Source: Desulfurivibrio sp. (GTDB lineage: Bacteria; Desulfobacterota; Desulfobulbia; Desulfobulbales; SURF-16). Taken from it: 64,000 bases of DNA. The stretch covers positions 31,217 through 95,216 of the forward strand of contig QZKJ01000103.1 of assembly GCA_003605035.1 (NCBI GenBank). The letters run 5' to 3'. Position 1 is the stretch's first letter. Each line of letters starts with the position of its first letter. Below the pieces are notes generated by a model that did no database searches, was not told where the DNA came from, and saw nothing but the letters and a program-made list of their open reading frames with translations. Below are positions 53,464 through 62,244 of this stretch, one piece after another. The translations under genes and the position numbers were made by a program.

Positions 53464-55191
53464 TCACGGCGCCTTGCTGGTGTTTCCCATTTTTGCCGGC
53501 AGCTGGTTTGCCGGGAGAGATTCATCAAGCACCCGATCTCTGCCGTAAATATCATCCCGGAACTGCACGGTCTGCTTGCCGTCAACCCAGGCGGTCAGAT
53601 AGAGGAGATGCACCGGCAGAGGTTGGGGCAGTGGCACGGTCTGCTCCCTGCCCTCCCTGATGGCGGCCAGCAGTGTCTCCCTGGTCCACTTCTGGCTGTC
53701 GCGCAACAGATGGATCGCAAGCTCCACCGGCTTTTCGATGCGGATGCAGCCGTGGCTGAAGGCCCGGACACTGCGTTGAAACAGACCCTTATTGGGTGAG
53801 TCGTGCAGATAGACGTCAAACTCGTTGGGAAACATGAATTTGATGCTGCCCAGCGGATTGGCGGGGCCGGGATCCTGCCGCAGCTGGTAGGGGAAGTTGT
53901 CAATGCTCAGCCGCGACCACTCGATGGCCTGCAGCTGCTGGCCCTGGATGGTGCTGCCGTTGCGCAGCACTCTGATGTTGTTTTTCAGCAGATATTGCCG
54001 GTCCCGGCGCACCTTCGGCAGGATCTCCTCAACCGCGATGCTCCTGGGAATGTTCCAGGGAGGGTTCAGCACCAGATAGCTCATTTTCTTGCTGAACACC
54101 GGGGTGTCCCAGAAAGGTTTGCCCACCACCACCCGCATGGTCATGACTGTTTCGCCCTCTTCAACCACATCAAGCTCAAAGTTGGCGATATTGACCAGCA
54201 GATAGCGTTTGCCGGGGTTTCTGAAGCTCCAGCGCAGCCGCTCCAGGTTGATCTCTATCTGACGCACCCGTTTTGCCGGGGAAACATTGAAGGCGCCAAT
54301 GGTTTTCGCGCCGATGACGCCGTCGGCATCAAGGCCGTGCCTGGTTTGAAAGCTGAGCACCGCCCTGACCAATGCCGCATCAAAAAAATCATCATTGATG
54401 TTTTCCCCGGCCGGCAGATCACCCAGCACCGCCAGCCGCTGCCGGATGGCCGGGATCCTGCCGTCGCGCATGCCCTTTTTTAACGACGGGCTGGCGAAGG
54501 GGATCTCCGGCCAGGCCGGGTACTGTGCCGCCAGTTCCCGGTATCGGGCCAGGGCCGGCCGCAGCCTGGTGTACAGCTTTTCCTTGGGGGTCAGATCGGT
54601 CAAGGTTTCTTTGATGCGGTTTTCCTTGAGGGATTTTTCCAGCAGGGCGGTGACATCCATTTTTTCATTGTGGGCGAACCATTCCGCCTTGAGCATGACA
54701 GGATTGATGCAGCCGTTGGACAGATGGCAGCTCAGCAGGAGAAAGGCGTCGGTGAGCAGCACATCCAGATCGGCCACCTGGGCGGGATCAGGGGTGAGAT
54801 TGTTTGCCAGCCTGGCGCGCAGGGCTGCCAGCAGGGCTTCCACCGGCTTGATGTGGTAGTATTCAGGGGTCAATCCTTCCTCGTAGGCCTGCAGGATGGA
54901 GCTGATCAGCGCATCAGCCTGGGGAAAGCGGCTGTCACTGCCTGCCCAGGCCGGCCGGTACTCCCGCTTCTGGTAAAATACGGCGGCCATATCATAGGAA
55001 TAGACCGATTCTTCCCCGGCGGTCAGCCAGGAGCGGCCCTCTTCGCTGGTGAATCTCTGCTTGATGCGCTCCGTGGCGGGCAAGGCCTGCGGCTCCCCGG
55101 CCAGCAGCAGCGGCGGGGCGGAGAACAGCAGCTGGGCGAGCAGGGTGCAGATGAGCAGCGACATGGGCAGGCGGGGGAGGCGGGTGAACAT
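53464..55191 (-). CDS. L,D-transpeptidase (YcbB/LdtD-like)
   Basis: The protein has 575 residues from the ATG at 55191 (AAGGA six bases upstream), with a signal peptide ending near LLLAG. A long helical N-terminal domain precedes a peptidoglycan-binding domain (about 250-325; VLSFQTRHGLDADGVIG) and the YkuD catalytic domain with SHGCIRIEKPVELA, where Cys is the nucleophile. LDT enzymes form 3-3 cross-links or attach proteins to peptidoglycan. The pair with the DUF882 endopeptidase downstream is typical. Confidence 0.94.
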   Translation of the reverse strand: MFTRLPRLPMSLLICTLLAQLLFSAPPLLLAGEPQALPATERIKQRFTSEEGRSWLTAGEESVYSYDMAAVFYQKREYRPAWAGSDSRFPQADALISSILQAYEEGLTPEYYHIKPVEALLAALRARLANNLTPDPAQVADLDVLLTDAFLLLSCHLSNGCINPVMLKAEWFAHNEKMDVTALLEKSLKENRIKETLTDLTPKEKLYTRLRPALARYRELAAQYPAWPEIPFASPSLKKGMRDGRIPAIRQRLAVLGDLPAGENINDDFFDAALVRAVLSFQTRHGLDADGVIGAKTIGAFNVSPAKRVRQIEINLERLRWSFRNPGKRYLLVNIANFELDVVEEGETVMTMRVVVGKPFWDTPVFSKKMSYLVLNPPWNIPRSIAVEEILPKVRRDRQYLLKNNIRVLRNGSTIQGQQLQAIEWSRLSIDNFPYQLRQDPGPANPLGSIKFMFPNEFDVYLHDSPNKGLFQRSVRAFSHGCIRIEKPVELAIHLLRDSQKWTRETLLAAIREGREQTVPLPQPLPVHLLYLTAWVDGKQTVQFRDDIYGRDRVLDESLPANQLPAKMGNTSKAP

Positions 55192-55230
55192 TGGCGATCC
55201 TTGCAGATTCAGGGGGTGCGGCATGGGGTG

Positions 55231-55890
55231 TCAGTCAACCAGCAGAGGTTCGAATTGCCGCAAGGGACAGTGCTGGCAGCGGGGCCTGCTTTTTTTGCAG
55301 TACTCCTTGCCCAGCCGCACGATCAGCGCATGATACTCATTAAAAAGTTGTACATCAGCGGGGAGATTGTCCATGAACAGCTCCTGCATCTCGGCATAGC
55401 TGGTTTCCTCGCCGATCAGCCCATGCCTCCGCAGCATGCGGTAGGTGTAGGCGTCCACCACAAAAACGGGTTTGCCGGCGGCATAGAGCAGGATGGAGTC
55501 GGCGGTTTCCGGGCCGATCCCCTTGACCGTGAGCAGCTTTTCCCGCAGCTCGGGCGTATCGCGGCTGAAAAAGCGGTCAAGATCGCCGGGGGGCTCTTCC
55601 CGGCTGATCAGGGCCAGCAGGTTCTTGAGGCGCCTGGCCTTGAGATTGAAGTAGCCTGACGGTCGGATTTTTTCGGCCAGCACGGCTTCCGGCAGGCTGT
55701 CGAGCACGGCGAAGCTGAGGAGATTTTCTTCCTGCAGGTTGGCAATGGCGCGGCTGACATTACTCCAGTTGGTATTCTGGGTAAGCACCGCCCCCACCAG
55801 CACCTCAAGGGGGGTGTCGCCTGGCCACCAGTGCTGCGGGCCGAAATGGTCAAGAAGCGCGGTGTAGATAGGGACCAGAGTGGACACCAT
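55231..55890 (-). CDS. HhH-GPD DNA glycosylase, MagIII-like (endonuclease III superfamily)
   Basis: A 219-residue protein whose start overlaps the upstream stop (TGATG). The helix-hairpin-helix is TVKGIGPETADSILLYA and the catalytic Asp lies in VFVVDAYTYRM. In endonuclease III the position after GxGR is the lyase Lys; here it is Glu (GIGPETAD), as in Helicobacter MagIII, so a monofunctional 3-methyladenine glycosylase is more likely than a true Nth. The Fe-S cluster ligands CKKSRPRCQHC close the protein. Confidence 0.9.
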   Translation of the reverse strand: MVSTLVPIYTALLDHFGPQHWWPGDTPLEVLVGAVLTQNTNWSNVSRAIANLQEENLLSFAVLDSLPEAVLAEKIRPSGYFNLKARRLKNLLALISREEPPGDLDRFFSRDTPELREKLLTVKGIGPETADSILLYAAGKPVFVVDAYTYRMLRRHGLIGEETSYAEMQELFMDNLPADVQLFNEYHALIVRLGKEYCKKSRPRCQHCPLRQFEPLLVD

Positions 55891-56222
55891 CAATCGGAGC
55901 GGATGAAAAAGAGATAGACCAGCAGCACGATTACCACCATGCCTACCCCGGCCACGGGCAGGACCTTGCTGAGCTGCAGCTCGCCGTCGATCACCAGCTG
56001 CTGGGCATAGCTGGTGCCGGAGAAGCCCCAGACGCCCAGGGCCAGGCCGGTGCAGACCAGACTGTTCAACGCCTGCTTGTAGAACCACCAGCCGATCTGG
56101 GCGATAAAGGGCACAAGAAACCAGGGATTGGTAAAGAGACCTTTGACATCAACCTGCCGAATCTGCTCAAGCAGCTTGGTGTAGTTGATAAAATCCACCA
56201 CAGGCGTCAAAATATCAGCCAT
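55890..56222 (-). CDS. small membrane protein, unknown
   Basis: A 110-residue protein with three hydrophobic segments (about 33-48, 53-70 and 87-107) and short polar loops. GGAGG stands eight bases before the ATG. It lies 20 bp after thiC and overlaps the glycosylase start by TGATG, so it sits in a thiC - membrane protein - glycosylase operon. No family recognised. Confidence 0.75.
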   Translation of the reverse strand: MADILTPVVDFINYTKLLEQIRQVDVKGLFTNPWFLVPFIAQIGWWFYKQALNSLVCTGLALGVWGFSGTSYAQQLVIDGELQLSKVLPVAGVGMVVIVLLVYLFFIRSD

Positions 56223-56242
56223 GACAGACCTCCGAAAGGATG

Positions 56243-57553
56243 TTATTTGGCATCCGTGCCGCCGCGGCCCGGCAGGGTCGCTTTTTTATACACCTTGATG
56301 GCACAGTAGGAGCCGCACATGCTGCAGGCATCTCCCTTGTAGGAATTCCCCTCTTCACGATAGCGCAGAGCCTTGTCAGGATCAAGGGACAATTCGATCT
56401 GTCCTTTCCAGTCCAGCCGGTTGCGGCATCTGGCCATGGCGATATCCTTGTCCATGGCGCCGGGCACCCCCTTGACGATGTCGGCGGCGTGGGCCGCGAT
56501 GCGGGAGGCGATCACTCCTTCCCGCACATCCGCGGCCGAGGGCAGTTTGAGGTGCTCGGCCGGGGTGACGTAGCAGAGATAGTCGGCGCCGGCGGCGGCG
56601 GCGATGGCCCCGCCGATGGCCCCGGTGATATGATCATAGCCGGGGGCGATATCGGTCACCAGGGGGCCGAGCACATAAAACGGCGCGCCGTGGCAGAGCC
56701 GCTTCTGCAGCAGCATGTTGGCCGGGATCTGGTCCATGGGCATGTGGCCCGGGCCTTCGATGATGACCTGCACCCCGGCATCCCAGGCGCGCAGGGTCAG
56801 CTCGCCGAGATGGATCAGCTCCTGGATCTGGCCCCGGTCGGTGGCGTCGGCCAGGCAGCCGGGCCGCAGTCCGTCGCCCAGGCTGATGGTCACCTCATGC
56901 TCTTTCAGGATGGCCAGGATCTGGTCAAAGTGTTCATAAAAGGGGTTTTCCTTGCTGTTGTAGGTCATCCATTCAATGGTAAAGGAGCCGCCCCGGCTGA
57001 CCACCCCCATGAGGCGCTCGTGCTTCTTCACCCTGGTCAGGGAGTCCCTGGTCAGGCCGCAGTGGATGGTCATGAAATCAACCCCGTCCCTGGCCTGCTG
57101 CTCGATGGTGGCCAGCAGCTGATCAACGGTCACCTCGCCGATCTCCTTTTTCTGCTGCTCCACCACGTCGGCCACGGTCTGGTAAACCGGCACCGTGCCA
57201 AGGGGCACGGGGCAGCGGGCCAGAATGCCGCGGCGCACCTCGTTGAGATTCTCACCCATGCTGAGATCCATGACCGTATCAGCGCCCGCTTTGAGCGAAA
57301 CGCAGAGTTTTTCCAGCTCCTGTTCCAGGCCGGGCATGTCGCGGGAGGCGCCGATATTGGCGTTGACCTTGGTGGCAAGGCCTTTGCCCACCGCCATGAT
57401 GCGCTCGAAGTCATGGTGCTTGTTCTTGGGAATGGCGATGACGCCCTGGGCCACGCCTTCCATCAGCATCTGCGGCGATACTGCTTCATTTTTGGCGCAC
57501 TGTTCAAAGATGGAAGTCATTTTCCGGTTAATGGCATCTTCTCTAATAGTCAT
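56243..57553 (-). CDS. thiC: phosphomethylpyrimidine synthase ThiC
   Basis: A 436-residue radical-SAM-like enzyme that rearranges AIR into HMP-phosphate for thiamine synthesis. NANIGAS, HCGLTRDSL, VSRGGSFTIEWM, EGPGHMPMDQIPANM, and the C-terminal [4Fe-4S] motif CSMCGSYCAIKV (CxxCxxxxC) identify it. It is shorter than E. coli ThiC, like the archaeal/clostridial group. I see no TPP riboswitch in the 5' region, so regulation is open. Its 3' neighbour is a small membrane protein gene. Confidence 0.96.
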   Translation of the reverse strand: MTIREDAINRKMTSIFEQCAKNEAVSPQMLMEGVAQGVIAIPKNKHHDFERIMAVGKGLATKVNANIGASRDMPGLEQELEKLCVSLKAGADTVMDLSMGENLNEVRRGILARCPVPLGTVPVYQTVADVVEQQKKEIGEVTVDQLLATIEQQARDGVDFMTIHCGLTRDSLTRVKKHERLMGVVSRGGSFTIEWMTYNSKENPFYEHFDQILAILKEHEVTISLGDGLRPGCLADATDRGQIQELIHLGELTLRAWDAGVQVIIEGPGHMPMDQIPANMLLQKRLCHGAPFYVLGPLVTDIAPGYDHITGAIGGAIAAAAGADYLCYVTPAEHLKLPSAADVREGVIASRIAAHAADIVKGVPGAMDKDIAMARCRNRLDWKGQIELSLDPDKALRYREEGNSYKGDACSMCGSYCAIKVYKKATLPGRGGTDAK

Positions 57554-57935
57554 CTATTTTCTCCTTATTGCCATGGTCGGGAAACATACCAGGAAACAGC
57601 AGGCTCTCGGCAGCGCGATTTGCTGCTGAGCCTTCTCTGCAAGACCGGCAAGATTGGCAGGTTGGGGTAGCGGGTGGTTGAATATACAATAAGTTATGTA
57701 ATGAAAAGATTGAAATAATACCAGTCGCCCCGGAGGGATGCAACTTAAAAAAAAAGAGGGCTGTTCCTGTCAGGGCCAGGGTTGACAGCGCCGGTTTGAT
57801 GCTTATTTTACGCTCACAAATTCATCCGCGGACCAGCCGGCCTGGTCCCGTTCAGAGTGCTGCGGATTTAGTTATTTTTTACAACGGGTTATCTCATATA
57901 GCAGAATCATAACATCAGTTCAACGGAGTTTGGCA
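57554..57935. other. divergent intergenic region between thiC and htpG
   Basis: About 380 bp without a gene. The thiC side is AT-rich around 57680-57720 and probably holds its promoter. No conserved TPP-riboswitch core is seen. The htpG side holds a sigma70-like promoter (57782-57809) and a perfect palindrome GGACCAG-CCGGC-CTGGTCC (57830-57848) in the untranslated leader. No CIRCE element was found. Confidence 0.6.
57782..57809 (+). promoter_or_regulatory. sigma70-type promoter upstream of htpG
   Basis: TTGACA (57782-57787), a 16-bp spacer and TATTTT (57804-57809). The resulting leader of about 120 bases contains a 7-bp perfect inverted repeat. Confidence 0.45.
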
Positions 57936-59813
57936 ATGACAGGAAAAACGGAAACAAAGGAATTTCAGGCTGAAGTCAAGAAGCTGCTCGATATCGTCAT
58001 TCACTCGCTGTATACGGAAAAAGACATCTTTCTGCGGGAACTCATCTCCAACGCCGCCGATGCCCTGGAAAAGTTCCGGCACCAGCAGCTCATGGAAGAA
58101 GAGGTATTCGATGCCGGCGCTCCCCTGGAGATAAACATCAGCGTCAACGACCAGGAGCACACCCTGACCGTTCTCGACTCGGGCATCGGCATGACCCGGG
58201 AGGAACTGGAGCATAATCTCGGCACCATCGCCCATTCCGGTTCCAAGACCTTTCTCACCGAACTGGACCAGGCCCAGCAGAAGGAGGTCAACCTGATCGG
58301 CCAGTTCGGCGTCGGTTTTTATTCCGCCTTCATGGTGGCCAAAAGGGTGCGGGTGCAGTCCCGTTCCTTCCGGCCGGACGCGGAAGGCTACGAGTGGTCG
58401 TCCGACGGCACCGGCAGCTTTACCCTTACCCCGGAAAGCGGTCTGCACCGGGGCACCAGGGTGATCATCGAGCTGAACGACGATGCCTTTGATTACGCCA
58501 AGGAGGCAAGCATCAAGCGCATCATCAAGCAGTACTCCAATTTCGTCAGTTTTCCCATCAAGGTGGGCGGCGAGACGGTCAACACGGTGCAGGCCCTGTG
58601 GACCAAGAGCAAAGACGATATCAAGCCCGAGGAGTACACGGAGTTTTACAAGTTCATCGCCAATGCCTTTGATGAGCCGCTCAGCTATCTCCACTTCAAC
58701 GCCGACGCCCCGCTGGCCATCAAGTCCCTGCTCTTTGTGCCCCGGGACAATGTTGAGCTGATGGGCTTCGGCCGCATGGAGCCCGGGGTCAGTCTCTACT
58801 GCCAGAAGGTGCTCATTGACCAGCACAGCAAGAACATCCTGCCGGAATGGCTGCGTTTTCTCAAGGGGGTGGTGGACAGCGAGGACCTGCCGCTGAACAT
58901 CTCCCGCCAGGCCCTGCAGGACAACGCCCTGGTGGCCAAGCTCAAAAAGGTTATTTCCAGCCGTTTCCTGAAATTCCTCAAGGATCAGGCCAAAAACGAG
59001 GCGGAACAGTATGAGAAATTCTGGAAGACCTTCGGCCTCTTTCTGAAGGAAGGGGCCACCATGGATTATACCCACCGGGATGAGCTGGCCAAACTGCTGC
59101 GTTTCGAGTCGTCAAAATCCGAAGAGGGCAAACTCATCTCGCTTGACGATTATATCGGCCGCATGAAGGAGGGCCAGGAGGAGATTTACTACATCAACGG
59201 CCCGACCCGCCACGCCATTGAGACCGGCCCCTATGCCGAGGTGTTCAGGCGGCGCGACGTGGAAATCATCTATACCATGGAGCCCATCGATGACTTTGTC
59301 TTCAGCCACCTGCACGAGTATGAGGGCAAGAAGCTGGTTTCCGCCGACCGGGCCGATCTGAAGCTGCCGGAAAAAACCGGAGAGGACCAGGAGGGCGCCG
59401 AGGCGGTCGCGGCCGCAAAACTTGACGAGCCCATCGCCCTGACCCTGACCAAGTGGATGAAGGATGTGCTGGGCGACAAGGTGAAAGAGGTGGCCATCTC
59501 CAAGCGGCTGGTGGACAGCCCGGCCATGATCGTCAACCCGGACGGCTTTTTCACCAGCAGCATGGAACGGGTCATGCGGGCCACCAACGTGGAGCATAAA
59601 ATAACCGGCAAGAACCTGGAGATCAACACCAGCCATCCGCTGATCAAGGGCCTGGCCGACATGCGGGTGGCGGACGAGCAGTTCGCCCAGACCATTGTCA
59701 AGCAGATCTATGACAATGCCATGATCCAGGCCGGCCTGATGATCGAGCCCCGCGACATGGTGGAGCGCAGTTACCAGATCCTGGAGCGGGCGGTGCAGAA
59801 GAAGAGCGAATGA
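57936..59813 (+). CDS. htpG: Hsp90-family chaperone HtpG
   Basis: A 625-residue protein starting at the ATG at 57936 (CGGAG about seven bases upstream). The ATPase domain has LRELISNAADALEK, LDSGIGM and GQFGVGFYSAFMVA; the middle domain has YIGRMKEGQEEIYYI and SYLHFNADAPL, and the C-terminal dimerisation part follows. It is full length for bacterial HtpG. Transcription is probably single-gene with its own terminator at 59999-60037. Confidence 0.97.
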   Translation: MTGKTETKEFQAEVKKLLDIVIHSLYTEKDIFLRELISNAADALEKFRHQQLMEEEVFDAGAPLEINISVNDQEHTLTVLDSGIGMTREELEHNLGTIAHSGSKTFLTELDQAQQKEVNLIGQFGVGFYSAFMVAKRVRVQSRSFRPDAEGYEWSSDGTGSFTLTPESGLHRGTRVIIELNDDAFDYAKEASIKRIIKQYSNFVSFPIKVGGETVNTVQALWTKSKDDIKPEEYTEFYKFIANAFDEPLSYLHFNADAPLAIKSLLFVPRDNVELMGFGRMEPGVSLYCQKVLIDQHSKNILPEWLRFLKGVVDSEDLPLNISRQALQDNALVAKLKKVISSRFLKFLKDQAKNEAEQYEKFWKTFGLFLKEGATMDYTHRDELAKLLRFESSKSEEGKLISLDDYIGRMKEGQEEIYYINGPTRHAIETGPYAEVFRRRDVEIIYTMEPIDDFVFSHLHEYEGKKLVSADRADLKLPEKTGEDQEGAEAVAAAKLDEPIALTLTKWMKDVLGDKVKEVAISKRLVDSPAMIVNPDGFFTSSMERVMRATNVEHKITGKNLEINTSHPLIKGLADMRVADEQFAQTIVKQIYDNAMIQAGLMIEPRDMVERSYQILERAVQKKSE

Positions 59814-59998
59814 GGGTTGCTGAGCCTGGAAACTTTCCGTGCAGCGCAAGGCGAAAAACAGTGGGAATCTTTAAGAGCGGGTATGCCAGCGCTCCTGCGT
59901 TCTCTAAACGGAAGGGTCTTTCTGGCGACGAACAAGCGGGAAGCCATATCTTAAATGTTTGATGGCGCCCCGTTTCCAGGGCGAATCTGATTCCCAAA

Positions 59999-60037
59999 AA
60001 GGACTTGCAAGCGACTATCGTTTGCAGGTCCTTTTTT
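59999..60037 (+). terminator. intrinsic terminator downstream of htpG
   Basis: A long hairpin (AAGGACTTGCAA against TTTGCAGGTCCTT with G-T pairing) capped by a 10-base loop and followed by six or more T. It lies 185 bp after the htpG stop and no other gene intervenes. Confidence 0.8.
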
Positions 60038-60041
60038 GTTT

Positions 60042-60095
60042 AGGGGCCGTTAAGAAATAAACATTCTTTTTGCGGCTGTTTCGTTACGGCCCCTT
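60042..60095. repeat. 54-bp imperfect palindrome, MITE- or IS-end-like
   Basis: AGGGGCCGTTAAGAAAT is mirrored by GTTTCGTTACGGCCCCTT, giving inverted ends of about 15 bp with two or three mismatches around an interior of about 24 bp. It has no coding capacity and lies at the edge of the accessory block, just after the htpG terminator. It may be the fused ends of an insertion element. Confidence 0.5.
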
Positions 60096-60306
60096 ATGCC
60101 GTCTGCAGCATTTCAATGCAGCAGTTATTTTTGAACAACGGCTTAGAGGTGCCCAGGCGAACAGGAACGACCTCTGTTGAATTAAGTAGGGCGTCCCCGA
60201 AATTGCCGAAATTGCAGTTACAAAAAATCTTGCAGTCTGCTCTGTATGGTGTCAATATGTAATTACAGTAATTATGAGAAACAATATTCAGAAGCTCGCA
60301 GGTGCC

Positions 60307-60582
60307 ATGATGGAAAAATCTTTACGCTCCAGAGATATTAAAATAGTGCCCATAGGGAATTCCTTGGGTGTTCGCTTGCCAAAAGCCCTTTTGCAGAAAT
60401 ACGGTTTCACGGACTCCCTGGTTCTGGAGGAGACCGAGCAAGGGCTTCTTCTCCGAAAAAAACAAGATGATAAGCTCTCCTGGGTCGACACCTATAAAGC
60501 CATGGCTAAAGCGGGTGAAGACTGGAGCGAATATGACTCTACACTGCTGGATGGCTTGGAGAACGACGACATTGACCCCTGA
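60307..60582 (+). CDS. mazE: MazE/AbrB-type antitoxin
   Basis: A 91-residue protein with the SpoVT/AbrB swapped-hairpin DNA-binding fold: IKIVPIGNSLGVRLPKALLQKYGF (short form IGNSLGVRLPKALL). The acidic C-terminus (DSTLLDGLENDDIDP) is the usual toxin-wrapping tail. The ATG at 60307 (or 60310) is taken; an in-frame ATG at 60274 is alternative. AT-rich symmetry (TAATTACAGTAATTA near 60260) upstream could be the autoregulatory operator. Overlaps the toxin gene. Confidence 0.87.
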   Translation: MMEKSLRSRDIKIVPIGNSLGVRLPKALLQKYGFTDSLVLEETEQGLLLRKKQDDKLSWVDTYKAMAKAGEDWSEYDSTLLDGLENDDIDP

Positions 60583-60898
60583 GCGATACGAAATTTATTT
60601 TGCGGATTTGAACCCGACCACAGGCAGCGAAATGAGCAAAATCCGTCCTGTTGTTATCATCAGCGATGACGCGATGAATAAATATCTCGAAACAGTCGTT
60701 ATTTGCCCTGTCACCTCAAAAATTCATTCCAAATGGAGAACACGAATGCAGATTGATTGCGCCGGAAAGCCTTCTGAAATAGCTGTTGACCAGATACGAT
60801 CAATCAGCAAGGCACGGTTAAAACAGAAAATTGATCATTTGTCTCCTGCTCAAGCCTCTCAGTTGCGCAGAATAATCACCGAGATGTATGGTGAATAG
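60572..60898 (+). CDS. mazF: MazF/PemK-type mRNA interferase toxin
   Basis: A 108-residue toxin in the +1-shifted frame, beginning at TTG 60572 (MTPERYEIYFADLNP after initiation) and overlapping the antitoxin stop by 11 bp; ATG 60551 is a longer option. The PemK core is clear: GSEMSKIRPVVIISDD (Arg/Pro catalytic region), VICPVTSKI (Ser/Thr catalytic region) and AVDQIRSISKARL. It is expected to cleave RNA at short motifs and be neutralised by the upstream antitoxin. The base composition is more AT-rich than the core genes, suggesting transfer. Confidence 0.9.
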   Translation: MTPERYEIYFADLNPTTGSEMSKIRPVVIISDDAMNKYLETVVICPVTSKIHSKWRTRMQIDCAGKPSEIAVDQIRSISKARLKQKIDHLSPAQASQLRRIITEMYGE

Positions 60899-61071
60899 AC
60901 TTTTCTGTTTTTCGTTTTTTTCTCGTGCAGTCAAATGGTTATGCCTGTACAAATCGTTACGCATAATCAGTGCCGCCAAATCCCTGTCATCGGATTGCTG
61001 CGAAAAGAGAACGAGTCCGAAAGTTGCATTACATTGAGTATGGTCCCCGGAACCCGATCGGGCGAAGCCGT

Positions 61072-61252
61072 TTATGAGGTTACATTCAATTTGAGGATGT
61101 CCTTGATCAGTTGGAAGTGACTGTCCAGGGTGTAAATTTCGCAGTCATTTTGTTTTGCATTCTGGGCAATGATCAAGTCAAGTATGCCTACGCCATTTAT
61201 GCCATTCTTCAGGCTCCGGTATTGAAATTCGCTTATCTGTTCCCAGTTTATG
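61072..61252 (-). pseudogene. C-terminal remnant of a PIN-domain (VapC-like) toxin, cut by an insertion element
   Basis: On the minus strand the frame reads EQISEFQYRSLKNG, then INGVGILDLIIAQNAKQN and EIYTLDSHFQLIKDILKL before the stop. This matches the last third of VapC-like PIN toxins, with the third conserved acidic residue (GILDLIIA) and the final TLDxHF motif. The protein is truncated at exactly 61252, where the insertion element begins; no N-terminal two-thirds or VapB antitoxin is visible on the other side. Confidence 0.75.
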
Positions 61253-61275
61253 TGGGAGCATTACGTGTTTCTTAA
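61253..61275 (+). repeat. left terminal inverted repeat of the insertion element
   Basis: 23 bp, TGGGAGCATTACGTG followed by TTTCTTAA. It matches the reverse complement of 63539-63561 with one mismatch (GTG versus GCG). Confidence 0.88.
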
Positions 61276-61335
61276 AAAAACGGTTGCGTTCCTTATCCGG
61301 TCTTGTTACCTTGTTTTCCCAAAGGAGGCAAGACC

Positions 61336-62244
61336 ATGGATACGGATCTCATCATACGTGGCAAACGGATCAGGCCGGCGGAACTTCGTCAAATCGAGTC
61401 GGTTATCACCGAGCATTGGCTCCAGGGGCGCGTGGCCATTTCCAAGGAACTCTGTCGCTTGTGGGACTGGCGTCAGGAAAACGGCCAGCTCAAAGGGCAG
61501 GTATGCAGAATTTTGTTGAGGAATCTGGAAAGCAAGGGCCTGATCACGCTGCCGCCGGCAAAGACAGGCATTGCCAACCATCCGCACCGACGCTATTACG
61601 TACCGCCGTCTAAGCCGCCGGAGGTGGATGATACCCCGCTGGAAGTGAACACGGTGGGCGATCTGGCCCCCGTCAGGCTGGCCATGGTCCGGCGGACCGC
61701 TGATGAGGGATTGTGGAATTATCTGGTCCATCAGTATCATTACGAAGGGTTCCGGATCATTGTCGGATCGCACCTGAAGTATATCGCCTGGACCGGGGAT
61801 CGGCCCATTGCCTGTTTGTCGTGGAGTTCCAGCGTGTTCAGGATTGGGGCACGGGACCTTTTCATTGGCTGGAATCCGGCGGCCCGGAGCGGGAACATCC
61901 GCCACGTGGTCAACAACAGCCGTTTTCTGATTCTGCCCTGGGTGCGGGTCAAAAACCTGGCGTCGCATCTGCTTGGTCGGTCGTCCCGGGTCATTGGCAA
62001 GGACTGGGAGGAGTTCTACGGGTATCCGCCCTACCTGCTGGAGACCTTTGTCGACCAGGGGCGCTTTGCCGGGACCTGCTACAAGGCAGCCAACTGGACC
62101 CTTGTGGGTGAGACCGCCGGATATGCCAAGAAAGACAACCGGTTTCATGAGCACGGCCGCAAAAAAGACGTTCTTGTCTTGCCGCTTGTCCGTGACTTCC
62201 GCAAGCGGTTACAGTATGTTCACGACGGAGGCGGCGTACAATGA
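61336..62244 (+). CDS. DruA-family protein (DUF4338; Druantia-like) inside an insertion element
   Basis: The 302-residue protein starts at ATG 61336 with a perfect AAAGGAGG upstream. Residues 10-75 look like a winged-helix (AISKELCRLWDW, then VCRILLRNLESKGLITLPP). The DUF4338 core covers about 115-275: YHYEGFRIIVGSHLKY, ARDLFIGWNPAAR, VNNSRFLILPWVRVKNLASH, DWEEFYGYPPYLLETFVD, GTCYKAANWTLVGETAGY. DruA is the hallmark of type I-III Druantia anti-phage systems, but here no DruE helicase or other Druantia gene is present, and the gene lies inside IS ends. Its stop overlaps the transposase start (ATGA). Its role, whether passenger or transposition accessory factor, is unknown. Confidence 0.9.
   Translation: MDTDLIIRGKRIRPAELRQIESVITEHWLQGRVAISKELCRLWDWRQENGQLKGQVCRILLRNLESKGLITLPPAKTGIANHPHRRYYVPPSKPPEVDDTPLEVNTVGDLAPVRLAMVRRTADEGLWNYLVHQYHYEGFRIIVGSHLKYIAWTGDRPIACLSWSSSVFRIGARDLFIGWNPAARSGNIRHVVNNSRFLILPWVRVKNLASHLLGRSSRVIGKDWEEFYGYPPYLLETFVDQGRFAGTCYKAANWTLVGETAGYAKKDNRFHEHGRKKDVLVLPLVRDFRKRLQYVHDGGGVQ

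Noticed and set aside
56240..57670. A 476-residue plus-strand open frame over thiC
   Set aside because: Rich in Gly, His and Asp without family character; complementary to a canonical thiC.
57554..57720. TPP riboswitch upstream of thiC
   Set aside because: I looked for the conserved CTGAGA and ACCTGATCTGGATAATGCCAGCGTAGGGA-type core (in pieces) on the minus strand and found neither.
57915..59075. A 386-residue minus-strand open frame over htpG
   Set aside because: Antisense shadow of a canonical HtpG sequence.
60935..61120. 61-residue plus-strand open frame after the MazF-like gene
   Set aside because: It has no protein character and overlaps the PIN-toxin remnant on the other strand, which is recognisable.
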